From contig JAEINP010000009.1 of NCBI GenBank assembly GCA_016342355.1, forward strand, positions 1-64,000: a stretch of DNA of 64,000 nucleotides. Direction: 5' to 3'. Below are positions 33,208 to 43,794 of this stretch, in pieces. Numbering within the stretch: the stretch's first letter is position 1; each line of letters opens with the position of its first letter. The notes under the pieces are model-generated. The model did no database searches. It was not told the origin of the DNA and saw only the letters and a list, made by a program, of their open reading frames with translations. Position numbers and translations under genes: made by a program. This stretch comes from Desulfatibacillum sp. Lineage in GTDB: Bacteria; Desulfobacterota; Desulfobacteria; Desulfobacterales; Desulfatibacillaceae.

Positions 33208-34341
33208 ATGAAAAATCAGGAAAAATACCGGGTGATGTTATTTGACGCCTCATACGAGGACGGGTCTTTACAAGGCGTCATGGACGAGATTTTTCGCCAG
33301 TTTCCCCTGGACCTGAACGGAAAGAAAGTCCTGGTCAAGCCCAATATCCTGGCGGGAGAACCGCCGGAAAAAGGCGTGACCACCCATCCCGCGGTGGTGA
33401 AAGCCGTGGTGGAAAAGTTAAAGGCGGAAGGCGCTTTGGTCATGGTGGGCGACAATCCGGGAGTGTTTGGCTACGGCAAGTCGGTAAAAGCCGCCGATAC
33501 AGCCCAAATCTCCCAGGCCGCCGGGGACTCCTTTGTGCACCTGGGGCAACACCCGGTCAAGACCAAGCTCCCGTCCAAGGACATTCCCCATGTCATGATT
33601 TCACGAGACGTGCTGGAAGCGGATCTGGTGATCAACCTGCCCAAACTCAAGACCCATGGCCTCACCTTCTACACAGGGGCCATCAAGAATACCTTTGGCT
33701 ATGTGGTGGGCGGGGATAAAATGCGGGTGCACTCCCAGGCGGTCACCCCCAAACGTTTCGCCCAGGCTTTGGTGGATATCTTTTCGGTCCGCCCCCCGGA
33801 CCTGACCATCATGGACGCAGTGATTGCCATGGAGGGCAACGGCCCCCATCACGGCAACCTGCGGAATGTGGGAAAAATTCTGGCCAGTTCCAATGCGGTG
33901 TGCCTGGACGCCGTGGCCGTCACCATGATCGGCAAAGATCCGAAATCCGTCCTGCACCTGAATATCGCAGCGGAAAAAGGACTGGGAACCCTCGACCTGG
34001 ACCGGATTTCCCTGAACCGGGAGATCACCCCCATACCCGATTTCAAGATGCCGGTGACCTTTGTGCCGGGAATTGCAGGGATGGTGCTCAACCGTTTCCT
34101 GGCCCGGTGGATCAATTGCCTGCCCCAGATCGACCAGGATAAATGCAAGCAATGCGGATTGTGCGTCAAGCACTGCCCCACACAAGCCATGACCATGCAA
34201 AAAAAGTCCTATCCCAGCGCGGACAAGAACATTTGCATCAACTGTTATTGCTGTCAGGAAATGTGCCCGGAAGACGCCATCGCCCTCAAAGGCCGCACCC
34301 TTAATTTTATCCGTAGAACCTCCAAGAAAAAACCTGCCTGA
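33208..34341 (+). CDS. DUF362 protein with C-terminal ferredoxin domain
   Basis: A 377-residue protein. Residues 1-290 form a DUF362 domain (VLVKPNILAGEPPEKGVTTHP, GDNPG, NLPKLKTHGLTFYTGAIKN). The C-terminus has two 4Fe-4S motifs (CKQCGLCVKHCP and CINCYCCQEMCP). The family is common in anaerobes and thought to be redox active; no reaction is established. A strong GGGGAGGGGGGAA precedes the ATG. A transposase remnant begins right after the stop. Confidence 0.87.
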   Translation: MKNQEKYRVMLFDASYEDGSLQGVMDEIFRQFPLDLNGKKVLVKPNILAGEPPEKGVTTHPAVVKAVVEKLKAEGALVMVGDNPGVFGYGKSVKAADTAQISQAAGDSFVHLGQHPVKTKLPSKDIPHVMISRDVLEADLVINLPKLKTHGLTFYTGAIKNTFGYVVGGDKMRVHSQAVTPKRFAQALVDIFSVRPPDLTIMDAVIAMEGNGPHHGNLRNVGKILASSNAVCLDAVAVTMIGKDPKSVLHLNIAAEKGLGTLDLDRISLNREITPIPDFKMPVTFVPGIAGMVLNRFLARWINCLPQIDQDKCKQCGLCVKHCPTQAMTMQKKSYPSADKNICINCYCCQEMCPEDAIALKGRTLNFIRRTSKKKPA

Positions 34342-34358
34342 TGGCATGTTGTGCGGTG

Positions 34359-34800
34359 GACCCGGAGGCGGAATACAGCGGCCGCAAACAGGGGTATCAA
34401 GCCCAGGTCAATGGAGACCTACTCCGACTCGGAGCTTGGAGAGGGCGAAATCAAGCCTCTACGCTTGGCCTCCCATGTGGCCGTGGAACCGGCCCACGCC
34501 CACGACAGCCAAGCTCTGGTGGTTCCGGCCATCAAGTCGGCCCGGGAAAAAGGCCTGGGGCCACAATCCGTATCGGCCGACACCCATTACGGCGGCGATG
34601 AAAACGTGAAAAAGGCCGCGGGTCTGGGCGTGACGTTGATTGCACCGGTTCCTTCGGGCCAGGGCGAAAAAAAGGGGCGGCTTGGGCTCGCCGATTTCAC
34701 CATCCGGGAAAAGCGGGCGGCTGCCTGTCCCCCGGGCTACGCTCCGGGGAATACGAAAAATGGGAAGAACGGCTTACGCGCACATTTTGATGCGGCGCTC
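34359..34800 (+). pseudogene. remnant of an IS1182-like DDE transposase
   Basis: Translation gives VDPEAEYSGRKQGYQAQV in one frame and, after a shift near 34405, METYSDSEL...VEPAHAHDSQALVVPAI...SADTHYGGDENVKKAAGLGVTLIAPV. The ADTHYGGDENV stretch matches the second catalytic Asp region of IS1182-type transposases. The N-terminal half, the end of the protein and the terminal repeats are missing. It is a decayed insertion and shows past mobile DNA next to the tRNA-Cys gene. Confidence 0.7.
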
Positions 34801-34973
34801 TGTATAATTCGGTTTTGGGGTTGATGAGTATTCAGTTAGCCTAGCCAATGGACCCATCGACGTTGACAGAAGCGGATACAATTATGTTGCGTTCCATTTT
34901 GGCTATACACACAGATATAAATGAGATTAAACAATTTAGGCACAATTTAGGCACAATCGGCCATTTTTGAACC

Positions 34974-35006
34974 AAAAAAGGGTCAGCCCAAAATGAGCTA
35001 ACCCTC
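34974..35006 (-). terminator. terminator of the tRNA-Gly/tRNA-Cys operon
   Basis: On the minus strand AGGGTTAGCTC and GGGCTGACCCT form an 11-bp stem (two G-T pairs) followed by TTTTTT. It lies about 12 nt after tRNA-Cys and is the parent of the decayed copy at 23352-23384. Confidence 0.8.
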
Positions 35007-35017
35007 TGATTTCATTG

Positions 35018-35092
35018 TGGAGGCGGCATCCGGATTTGAACCGGAGAATAACGGATTTGCAGTCCGCTGCCTTACCACTTGGCTATGCCGCC
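35018..35092 (-). tRNA. tRNA-Cys (GCA)
   Basis: A 75-nt cloverleaf with acceptor GGCGGCA/TGCCGCC, anticodon arm CGGACTGCAAATCCG with anticodon GCA, T arm TCCGGTTCAAATCCGGA, and encoded CCA. It follows tRNA-Gly by 8 nt. Confidence 0.97.
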
Positions 35093-35100
35093 AAAAAAAA

Positions 35101-35176
35101 TGGAGCGGGAAACGGGAATTGAACCCGCGACTTCGACCTTGGCAAGGTCGCACTCTACCGCTGAGTTATTCCCGCT
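35101..35176 (-). tRNA. tRNA-Gly (GCC)
   Basis: A 76-nt cloverleaf with acceptor AGCGGGA/TCCCGCT, anticodon arm CGACCTTGCCAAGGTCG with anticodon GCC, T arm GCGGGTTCAATTCCCGT, and encoded CCA. It is the first of two tRNAs in a minus-strand operon. Confidence 0.97.
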
Positions 35177-35186
35177 CAGCGACCCC

Positions 35187-35216
35187 TACTTACTCAGAAC
35201 AGGGGCCCTTTGTCAA
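35187..35216 (-). promoter_or_regulatory. possible sigma-70 promoter of the tRNA operon
   Basis: A perfect -35 TTGACA (35216-35211, minus) stands 18 bp from a weak -10 TAAGTA, ending 10 nt before tRNA-Gly. The -10 is poor, so the exact site is uncertain. Confidence 0.35.
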
Positions 35217-35245
35217 CTAAAAAAACGCTAAAAGAAGCCTAAAAA

Positions 35246-35833
35246 TCAACTTCTGATCACTTTTGAGTAATTCCTGAAATACTCCGCGCCCGACCAGATA
35301 GTAAAAACCAGAGCAATCCACAAAACCCAGTAGCCCACCTGCCCGAAATCAAGGAAAAAATCCCCCGCAATAATCAATTTGTGGTGCAGCAGCAACGGGA
35401 TGATGGCACCTATCTGGAATCCCATTTTATACTTCCCCAGTTTTTCAGCGGCAATGACTTTTCCTTGCTCCGCTGCAATGCCCCGCAGTCCGGTCACGGC
35501 CAGTTCCCGACCAACGATAATGCAGGCCATCCACCCGGGAATCCATTGATGCCACGTCAACATGGTGAGGGTGGACATTACCAGGAGCTTGTCGGCCAGG
35601 GGATCCATGAACTTGCCGAAATTGGATACCAAACCCAGAGATCTGGCGTAATAGCCGTCCAGACCATCACTGATGGCTGCCAAGGAAAACAAAGCGGCGG
35701 CGAGCATGCAGAAAAGCCTGCTGGGTTCCGGAGGCAAGAGCAACAGGATAATTCCTGGAATGGTAACCACCCGGAACAACGTCAGGGAATTGGGGTGCAG
35801 CACTATGTCCTTGAAAGAGCGACCTGAAGCCAT
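35246..35833 (-). CDS. pgsA: CDP-diacylglycerol-glycerol-3-phosphate phosphatidyltransferase
   Basis: A 195-residue membrane enzyme that makes phosphatidylglycerol phosphate from CDP-diacylglycerol. The CDP-alcohol phosphotransferase motif is complete: DGLDGYYAR, then Gly, then MDPLADK (D-x2-D-G-x2-A-R-x8-G-x3-D-x3-D). Several hydrophobic segments follow. The ATG has AGGAATACC upstream. It lies 29 bp downstream of the transaldolase gene on the same strand and just upstream of the tRNA operon. Confidence 0.92.
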   Translation of the reverse strand: MASGRSFKDIVLHPNSLTLFRVVTIPGIILLLLPPEPSRLFCMLAAALFSLAAISDGLDGYYARSLGLVSNFGKFMDPLADKLLVMSTLTMLTWHQWIPGWMACIIVGRELAVTGLRGIAAEQGKVIAAEKLGKYKMGFQIGAIIPLLLHHKLIIAGDFFLDFGQVGYWVLWIALVFTIWSGAEYFRNYSKVIRS

Positions 35834-35862
35834 GGGTATTCCTATCGCAGGGCCTTTTGGGC

Positions 35863-36507
35863 CTACTTTTGGGACTTCGCGTGATCAGCCAAAAAGGCGG
35901 CCAGTCCCTTGTCCGTGAGGGGGTGGCTCATCATTTTCTTGATAACGCCAAAGGGGATGGTGGCCACATCCGCACCCATCATGGCTGCTTCCAGCACATG
36001 GAGGGGGTTGCGAATGCTGGCGACCAGAACCTCGGCATCAAAGCCGTAGTTATTGAATATGGTCACCATCTGCTCGATCAGGAGCATGCCTTCGCTGGCC
36101 AGGTCGTCCAGGCGTCCCACAAAAGGACTGACAAAAGCAGCGCCCGCCTTGGCGGCCACCAGAGCCTGAAGAGGAGAGAAAACCAGGGTCACGTTGACGG
36201 GAATGCCTTCCGACGCTAAGGCGCGGGTGGCTTTCATGCCATCGGGGATCATGGGAATCTTGACCACGATATTTTCATGGATGGCGGCCAGTTTTTGGCC
36301 TTCTGCGATCATGGCCTTGGCTTCGGTGCTGATGACTTCGGCGCTGATGGGGCCGTCCACTTCCGCGCAGATATCCTTAATGATATCTTCAAAGGGCCTG
36401 CCTTCTTTTGCAATCAGGGACGGGTTGGTCGTGACGCCGTCCACCATTCCCATGCTGTTGGCCTCTTTGATTTCGTCGATATTGGCCGTATCTATAAAAA
36501 ACTTCAT
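35863..36507 (-). CDS. tal: transaldolase-like (fructose-6-phosphate aldolase family)
   Basis: A 214-residue short transaldolase/TalC type. Conserved parts are [35 protein letters not shown] with the Schiff-base Lys, and [18 protein letters not shown]. It would move dihydroxyacetone units between sugar phosphates in the non-oxidative pentose phosphate route. The length fits the 214-220-residue family. The ATG follows AAGGAGCGCGGCGG. Short members can be either transaldolases or fructose-6-phosphate aldolases; the sequence does not decide. Confidence 0.9.
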   Translation of the reverse strand: MKFFIDTANIDEIKEANSMGMVDGVTTNPSLIAKEGRPFEDIIKDICAEVDGPISAEVISTEAKAMIAEGQKLAAIHENIVVKIPMIPDGMKATRALASEGIPVNVTLVFSPLQALVAAKAGAAFVSPFVGRLDDLASEGMLLIEQMVTIFNNYGFDAEVLVASIRNPLHVLEAAMMGADVATIPFGVIKKMMSHPLTDKGLAAFLADHAKSQK

Positions 36508-36535
36508 CCGCCGCGCTCCTTGTTTGGTTGTTTTG

Positions 36536-36796
36536 TTATTGTTTGCTGTTTTGTTTGAAATATTTTTCCATGCATTCTTCGCTGCAAAAATGTATAATTT
36601 GGCCGTCCACTCTGGCTGTCACCCCTTCCCGCCGGGGGAAATACACCTTGCACACGGGGTCCTGCACCATCACGTCGTCTATCTGTTTGGGCTGGGAACT
36701 ATCCATCCGGGGCCGGGACTTTTCTGGCCCGGGGCCTGCCAGGGCCTTGTACACCAGATATCCCAAACCTGCAAAAATTATGAATTTAAGCCACAT
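36536..36796 (-). CDS. PP0621-like membrane-anchored metal-binding protein
   Basis: An 86-residue protein with an N-terminal membrane helix ([17 protein letters not shown]), a polar linker, and a TRASH/YHS-like end ([29 protein letters not shown]) with Cys for a metal. Function is unknown. It sits between folK and the transaldolase gene. Such proteins are frequent in Desulfobacterota and Betaproteobacteria. Confidence 0.72.
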   Translation of the reverse strand: MWLKFIIFAGLGYLVYKALAGPGPEKSRPRMDSSQPKQIDDVMVQDPVCKVYFPRREGVTARVDGQIIHFCSEECMEKYFKQNSKQ

Positions 36797-36828
36797 GCGC
36801 CAACCCCCTATAGGGCTATAAGGCCTTG

Positions 36829-37365
36829 CTAAAGAGCCAGGACCTGTGCTGGAATTTCAAGGACTTGATCCAGAATTGTAACGTCCTTGCCGCCGTCATC
36901 CAGTTTTTCCAGCAAAGAGCTAACTGTCTTTTTTAAAACCGGATGTTGCAATTCTGGAGCTATATCACAAAGCGGGGCCAAAACAAACCGCCTTTTATGA
37001 AGCCGGGGATGGGGTATGTCCAGGTCTCCGTCCTCCATGACAAGCTCGTTATAGAACAGGATATCCATATCCAAGACCCTGGGGCCAAAGCGGGGACCGG
37101 AGTTCGTGCGGCCCGCTTCCTTTTCCAGAGATTTCAACAAAGCCAGCAGGTCCCGGGGTTCCAGGCTGGTTTTAATCCGGGCGGCGCCGTTTAAAAAACG
37201 GTCTTGGGCTTCGAAATCCACCGGTTCGGTGTCGTACAGCCTGGAAATCTGCTCCACGGCACACAGGCCGGACTGATTCAACCGGTCCATGGCCCACTGG
37301 CAGTTTTTTTTAAGATCTCCCATATTGGAGCCGAACCCGATGTATGCTGTATGCTGCAAATCCAC
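36829..37365 (-). CDS. folK: HPPK, folate biosynthesis kinase FolK
   Basis: A 178-residue enzyme that moves pyrophosphate from ATP to 6-hydroxymethyl-dihydropterin. The start AYIGFGSNMGDL and the signature RFGPRVLDMDILFYNE, with the metal-binding Asp pair, are clear. The start is GTG, 4 nt after the dapL stop; the ribosome site AAGGA is very close, so a slightly later start is possible. It is read with dapL, dapF and lysA. Confidence 0.92.
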   Translation of the reverse strand: MDLQHTAYIGFGSNMGDLKKNCQWAMDRLNQSGLCAVEQISRLYDTEPVDFEAQDRFLNGAARIKTSLEPRDLLALLKSLEKEAGRTNSGPRFGPRVLDMDILFYNELVMEDGDLDIPHPRLHKRRFVLAPLCDIAPELQHPVLKKTVSSLLEKLDDGGKDVTILDQVLEIPAQVLAL

Positions 37366-37369
37366 TTCC

Positions 37370-38536
37370 TTACAGGTTCATGCCCTGCATGCGTTTGACC
37401 ACCTCTGCGATGCGGTACTTGTTCTGGGTGAGGGCCATGCGGAAATAGCCTTCGCCGGGGGCGCCGAACCCGTTGCCGGGGGTGGCCACAATGCCGGCCT
37501 CGGTCAGGAGCTTTGTGCAGAAATCGGCCGAGGTATACCCTTTGGGAACTTCCACCCACATATAAAAAGTGGCCTTGGGCGGCGTGCACTTGAGTCCCAA
37601 TGAGGCAAAACCTTCCATAAGGATGTCCCGTCGTTCCTGGTAGATTTTGGAATTATCCGCCACGCACTGTTGATCCCCGTCCAGGGCTTCGATACCGGCC
37701 ATTTGCACGGCGTCAAAGGCGCCGGAGTCGATATTGCTTTTGACCTTGCCCAAAGCGCCGATCACCTCGGCGTTGCCCACGGCAAAGCCCAGACGCCAGC
37801 CGGTCATGTTGTATGTCTTGGACAGGGAGTGGAATTCGATCCCCACGTCCTTGGCTCCCTCCACTTCCATGAAGCTCATGGGGGAGTAGCCGTCGAAGGA
37901 CATTTCGGAATAAGCGAGGTCATGACAGACGATGATCTTATATTTTTTGGCGAAAGCAACCACCTTTTGGAAAAAAGCCTTGTCCGCAGTGGCTGCCGTA
38001 GGGTTGTTGGGATAATTGATGAACATGAGCTTGGCCTTGGAAGCCACGTCTTCGGGTATGGCGTCCAGGTCCGGAAGAAAGCTGTTTTCCTTGGTCAGGG
38101 GCATGATGTGGCATGTTCCGCCGCAAAATTCCACGCCGACCTGATAGACAGGATAGGCCGGGCTTGGCACCAGGGCCACGTCCCCGGGATTGATGTATGC
38201 CAGGGGAATGTGGGCGATGCCTTCCTTGGAGCCAATGAGGGTAATGATTTCATTTAACTCCAGACTCACGCCAAACCGTTTTTGATAAAAGCGGGCTACG
38301 GCCTTGTTAAAAGCGCCCATGCCGGAGTAGGACGGATAACGGTGGTATCTGGGGTCCTTGGCGGCCTCATTGAGGGCCTGGATAATGTGGTCCGGTGTGG
38401 GCAGGTCCGGGTCGCCTACGCCCAGATCGATAATATCCACACCTTTGGCCCGCACTTCTTCCTTTTTCCGGTCAATTTCCGCAAACAGATAGGGAGGGAG
38501 TTGTTTGAGCCTGTCCGCCTTTTCAAATGTATCCAT
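37370..38536 (-). CDS. dapL: LL-diaminopimelate aminotransferase
   Basis: A 388-residue PLP aminotransferase of fold type I that converts tetrahydrodipicolinate directly to LL-diaminopimelate. Conserved features are LGVGDPDLPTP, YPNNPTAA, and SLSKTYNMTGWRLGFAVG with the PLP Lys. DapL replaces the succinylase branch in many anaerobes, which agrees with its place next to dapF and lysA. The start is set at 38536 (MDTFEKADRLKQLPP), the usual family N-terminus; a longer frame upstream is antisense-like junk overlapping dapF. Confidence 0.9.
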   Translation of the reverse strand: MDTFEKADRLKQLPPYLFAEIDRKKEEVRAKGVDIIDLGVGDPDLPTPDHIIQALNEAAKDPRYHRYPSYSGMGAFNKAVARFYQKRFGVSLELNEIITLIGSKEGIAHIPLAYINPGDVALVPSPAYPVYQVGVEFCGGTCHIMPLTKENSFLPDLDAIPEDVASKAKLMFINYPNNPTAATADKAFFQKVVAFAKKYKIIVCHDLAYSEMSFDGYSPMSFMEVEGAKDVGIEFHSLSKTYNMTGWRLGFAVGNAEVIGALGKVKSNIDSGAFDAVQMAGIEALDGDQQCVADNSKIYQERRDILMEGFASLGLKCTPPKATFYMWVEVPKGYTSADFCTKLLTEAGIVATPGNGFGAPGEGYFRMALTQNKYRIAEVVKRMQGMNL

Positions 38537-38559
38537 GATGCGCTCAATCCTTTCAACTT

Positions 38560-39393
38560 TTATTTTTGGGCCATTTTCAATGCATCGGGACCCAGTTCGC
38601 CTTGGTAAATAATCTGTGCATCCCCTTCCAGATAAATTTGGCCGAAACCGTCCTTGGTTCTGCGGTAGTGGACCAGCAGGTATTGGCCGCTTCGGGTCAG
38701 AACCTTCACCGGGGAAAGTGCTGCATCGGCAGCCACACGGGCCAGGGCCGAAGCCACGGCGCCGGTTCCGCATGCCAGGGTTTCGCCTTCCACTCCGCGC
38801 TCGTAGGTACGTACTGCCAGTTCGCCGCGGCGGAACTCCACAAAGTTGACATTGGTTCCGGCTGGGGCGAATGCTTTGTGGAATCGGATTTTACGGCCCA
38901 TTTCTTCCACGTCGGGTTGTTCAATATCTCCCACCAGGAGCACCACATGGGGCACACCCGTGTTCATGCTGGTGATGTTGCACTTTACCCCGTCCACTTC
39001 CAGGGGGTAGAAATATTTGACGTCCGTGGGGTCGGTCAACCCGACCTTGACGTTCTCTCCCATGACCTGGGCGTGGATGACGCCCGCCAGGGTTTCAAAG
39101 GTCATGTCTTCCCCGGCCATTTTGTTGAGGTAGGCATAGCGGGCCACGCAACGGGCTCCGTTGCCGCACATTTCGGCCTCGCTGCCGTCCGCATTATAAA
39201 ACTGCCATTTGAAGTCGCACTGGCTGCTGTTTTCCACGAGGATCAGCCCGTCAGCGCCCACGGAAATTTTCCGGGCGCACAGGGCTTTGGCAAGACCCGG
39301 CAAATCGTCCTTGGCAATTTTTCCGTCACGATTATCCGCAATAATAAAATCATTGCCGCTTCCGCTCATCTTGTAAAACTGCAAACCAGTCAT
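38560..39393 (-). CDS. dapF: diaminopimelate epimerase
   Basis: A 277-residue cofactor-free epimerase that turns LL- into meso-diaminopimelate. The two catalytic Cys lie in EMCGNGARC and LACGTGAVA. The N-terminus FYKMSGSGNDFI is typical. Length is normal. It lies 12 bp after lysA and 23 bp before dapL, so the last steps of lysine synthesis are in one operon; dapA and dapB are not here. Confidence 0.94.
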   Translation of the reverse strand: MTGLQFYKMSGSGNDFIIADNRDGKIAKDDLPGLAKALCARKISVGADGLILVENSSQCDFKWQFYNADGSEAEMCGNGARCVARYAYLNKMAGEDMTFETLAGVIHAQVMGENVKVGLTDPTDVKYFYPLEVDGVKCNITSMNTGVPHVVLLVGDIEQPDVEEMGRKIRFHKAFAPAGTNVNFVEFRRGELAVRTYERGVEGETLACGTGAVASALARVAADAALSPVKVLTRSGQYLLVHYRRTKDGFGQIYLEGDAQIIYQGELGPDALKMAQK

Positions 39394-39405
39394 TGTAATA
39401 TATTC

Positions 39406-40659
39406 CTATAGGAAGGTTGGAATATTCTCCCCCCTGGTTAGATCTTCATAAGTTTCTCTGGCCCGGATGACTTCAAAGGCCTGCCCCTTGACCATGACTT
39501 CGCAGGCCCTGGGACGGGAATTGTAATTGGAAGACATGGCGAAGCCATAGGCGCCGGAACTCATTACAGCCAAAAAATCCCCGGAAGTGACAGCGCCAAT
39601 TTCACGGTCCTTGGCCAGGAAGTCCGTGGATTCGCAAATGGGTCCCACCACGTCGCCTGTGATGGGGTTTCCCTCGCGCATATTCACGGGCTGGATCAGG
39701 TGGTACGCGTCATAGATGGAAGGCCGCACCAAATCGTTCATGCCGGCATCCACAATAATAAAATTCTTGGTGGTCCCTTCCTTGAGGTACAGAACCTTGG
39801 TTACCATAATACCCGCGTTGCCCACCATGGCCCGGCCCGGCTCCAGCACCACGGTGATGGGAAAGTCGGCGATGACCTTACAGATAGCCTTGGCGTACTC
39901 ATCGGGCTCGGGTGGAGCTTCGTCCTTATAGTTGATGCCCAGGCCGCCGCCCACGTCCAGGTATTTGACATTAATTCCTAGGTCCCTGAGGTCCGAAGCC
40001 AGGGCCTTGACGCTTTCCATGGCTTCCACAAAGGGCCCAACCTGGGTGATTTGGGAGCCGATGTGGAAATCAATCCCCACCACGTCCGTGGCTTCCAGGG
40101 CGTTGGCTGCTTTGTAGGCCTCCAGGACCGCTTCCTTGGCGATGCCGAACTTGTTCTTTTTCATGCCCGTTGAAATATAGGGATGGGTTTTGGCATCCAC
40201 GTTGGGATTAACCCGCAAGGAGATAGGAGCCTTTTTTCCAAGAGCCTTGGCCCGGGCGTTTATCGCCTGCAATTCTTCAAAGGATTCCACATTGAACATG
40301 AGGATGCCGGAATTGATGGCAAGATCAATTTCATTTTGGGTTTTGCCCACGCCGGCATAGGCGATTTTATTGGCCGGAATCCCCGCCGCCAGTCCCCGAT
40401 GAAGTTCTCCGCCGGAAACCACGTCCAGGCCGCTTCCCATATTGGCGAAGAGCTTGAGGATAGCGCCGTTGGTGTTGGCCTTGGCGGAATAGCAGATGAT
40501 GTGATCCACGTTGCCGAAGGCTTTGTCAAAGGCCTGATAATGGCGCGTGAGCGTGGCATGGCTGTATACAAAAAGGGGCGTGCCCAGTTTAGCGGCGATT
40601 TGGGCCACGGGCACATCCTCACAATAGAGGTCCTTATCCTTGTACTGAAAATGATTCAT
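39406..40659 (-). CDS. lysA: diaminopimelate decarboxylase
   Basis: A 417-residue PLP enzyme of alanine racemase fold that forms lysine from meso-diaminopimelate. The PLP Lys is in CYSAKANTNGA. The conserved GGGLGI (phosphate binding) and CESTDFLAKDRE (substrate side, with the cross-subunit Cys) are visible. The ATG is followed by the usual N-terminal strand. It comes 46 bp after the small lipoprotein gene. Confidence 0.94.
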   Translation of the reverse strand: MNHFQYKDKDLYCEDVPVAQIAAKLGTPLFVYSHATLTRHYQAFDKAFGNVDHIICYSAKANTNGAILKLFANMGSGLDVVSGGELHRGLAAGIPANKIAYAGVGKTQNEIDLAINSGILMFNVESFEELQAINARAKALGKKAPISLRVNPNVDAKTHPYISTGMKKNKFGIAKEAVLEAYKAANALEATDVVGIDFHIGSQITQVGPFVEAMESVKALASDLRDLGINVKYLDVGGGLGINYKDEAPPEPDEYAKAICKVIADFPITVVLEPGRAMVGNAGIMVTKVLYLKEGTTKNFIIVDAGMNDLVRPSIYDAYHLIQPVNMREGNPITGDVVGPICESTDFLAKDREIGAVTSGDFLAVMSSGAYGFAMSSNYNSRPRACEVMVKGQAFEVIRARETYEDLTRGENIPTFL

Positions 40660-40705
40660 TGCAAAACGGTCCTTAATTGACGATACGGTTTTGAATATTC
40701 TTTAA

Positions 40706-41170
40706 TCAGGGAGCGGTCCGGTCAACTTCCACAAAAATCCTTTCGGAATCCCGTGCGTCCCCTCCCGGCCCGAATGCCACAACTTTGAATATGTAACGAT
40801 AGCCTTCCAGTACCGGCTCCATGTGGACGGCCTTATCCGGCTGGGTCTGCCAGGGGTTGGATTTCCCCACATGAACGATGGACACCTGCTGAAAATTCAT
40901 GGGGCAGTTTTTACAGGCATCCTTATCCAGTCTTTCCCGGGCCATGAACACGTTAAAACCGTCCACCTCGCCTCCGGAGGCGCACACGGTCTGATTCCAG
41001 GTGAGACGCGCCCTGCTGTCATCAAGCAATTCAATTGCCAAGCCGCAGGCCGAAGCCGGGGGCTGGGTGTGGGGCGGTCTTGGGGGGCCTTTTTTTCCGC
41101 AACCCATGCTCACGGCAAAAAGCAACACCAAGGCCCACATGAAGTATTGTCGCATTCCTGATCTTGTCAA
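40706..41170 (-). CDS. small lipoprotein with FN3-like region
   Basis: A 154-residue secreted protein. The lipobox is AVSMGCG, giving a lipid-modified Cys near residue 24, followed by KKGPPRPP, common in small outer-membrane lipoproteins near lysA/argH. The rest looks like a fibronectin III sandwich with RLTWNQ and GYRYIFKVVAFGPGGD. The TTG start is supported by GGGAG 7 nt upstream; an ATG five codons later has no room for a ribosome site. Function unknown. Confidence 0.78.
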   Translation of the reverse strand: MTRSGMRQYFMWALVLLFAVSMGCGKKGPPRPPHTQPPASACGLAIELLDDSRARLTWNQTVCASGGEVDGFNVFMARERLDKDACKNCPMNFQQVSIVHVGKSNPWQTQPDKAVHMEPVLEGYRYIFKVVAFGPGGDARDSERIFVEVDRTAP

Positions 41171-41172
41171 GG

Positions 41173-42570
<1,398 letters not shown>

Positions 42571-42580
42571 CCCCGCGCTC

Positions 42581-43783
42581 CTATTTTTTCAACATGGACT
42601 GAATACGGAGTCTCAGGGAATTGAGCCTGATAAAACCTTCCGCGTCCTTTTGGCGATAGACCTCGTCCTCCTCGAAGGTGGCGAAATCCATGCGGTACAG
42701 GGACATATCGGACCTGCGTCCCAAAACCCGGCAATTGCCTTTGTAAAGTTCCAGGCGCACCTCGCCCTGGACGTTCTCCTGTGTGGCGTCGATCATGCCC
42801 TGGAGCAGTCGCATTTCCGGGGAGAACCAGAACCCGTTGTACACCAGTTCGGCGTATTTGGGGATCAGGGAATCCCGCATATGGGCCACTTCGCGGTCCA
42901 TGGTCAGGGTTTCCATGTTCATGTGGGCGATACGCAGGATGGTTCCGCCGGGGGTTTCGTACACGCCCCGGGACTTCATTCCCACGAAACGGTTTTCCAC
43001 AATATCCATACGGCCTATGCCGTGCTTGCCGCCCAGTTCGTTGAGTTTGGCAAGGAGGTTGGCCGGAGAGAGTTTTTCGCCGTTCACGGCAATGGGGTTT
43101 CCCTTTTCGAACTCAATGGTCACTTCCTCGGGCGTATCCGGCGCATTTTGGGGAGACACGGAAAGAAGAAACATGTCCTCTTCCGGCGGCATCCAGGGGT
43201 CTTCCAGCACTCCTCCTTCAAAACTGATATGCAGCAGATTCCTGTCCGAGCTGTATGGCTTGGCCTGGGTGGTGGGAACGGGAATGCCGTGCTTTTTGGC
43301 GTAGTCCATGAGCTTGGTCCGGGAGTTGAGGTCCCAATCCCTCCAGGGGGCGATGATCTTGATAAAAGGATCAATGGCCAGATAGCTCAGTTCAAAACGC
43401 ACCTGATCGTTACCCTTGCCGGTCGCTCCGTGGCTGACGGCATCGGCGCCTTCGGCCTTGGCGATTTCCATCTGCCTTTTGGCGATGAGGGGCCGGGCCA
43501 GGGATGTGCCCAAAAGGTATTGGCCCTCGTAGATGGCGTTGGCCCGAAAAGCGGGAAACACATAATCCCGCACAAATTCTTCCCGCAGGTCGTCGATATA
43601 CACGGCGCATGCGCCGCTGGCTTCGGCCTTGCCGCGGACAGGCTCCAGCTCTTCGCCCTGCCCGATATCAGCGGAGAACGCCACCACGTCACACTGATAG
43701 GTTTCCACCAGCCATTTAAGAATGACGGAGGTATCCAGTCCGCCGGAATATGCCAGGACGACCTTTTTGATATTTTTTCCCAT
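42581..43783 (-). CDS. argG: argininosuccinate synthase
   Basis: A 400-residue enzyme joining citrulline and aspartate with ATP. The P-loop [15 protein letters not shown] is at the N-terminus, and [15 protein letters not shown] is the second signature. Length is normal. The ATG has GGAGAGG upstream. It lies 11 bp after argF and 10 bp before argH. Confidence 0.95.
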   Translation of the reverse strand: MGKNIKKVVLAYSGGLDTSVILKWLVETYQCDVVAFSADIGQGEELEPVRGKAEASGACAVYIDDLREEFVRDYVFPAFRANAIYEGQYLLGTSLARPLIAKRQMEIAKAEGADAVSHGATGKGNDQVRFELSYLAIDPFIKIIAPWRDWDLNSRTKLMDYAKKHGIPVPTTQAKPYSSDRNLLHISFEGGVLEDPWMPPEEDMFLLSVSPQNAPDTPEEVTIEFEKGNPIAVNGEKLSPANLLAKLNELGGKHGIGRMDIVENRFVGMKSRGVYETPGGTILRIAHMNMETLTMDREVAHMRDSLIPKYAELVYNGFWFSPEMRLLQGMIDATQENVQGEVRLELYKGNCRVLGRRSDMSLYRMDFATFEEDEVYRQKDAEGFIRLNSLRLRIQSMLKK

Positions 43784-43794
43784 GAAAACCTCTC

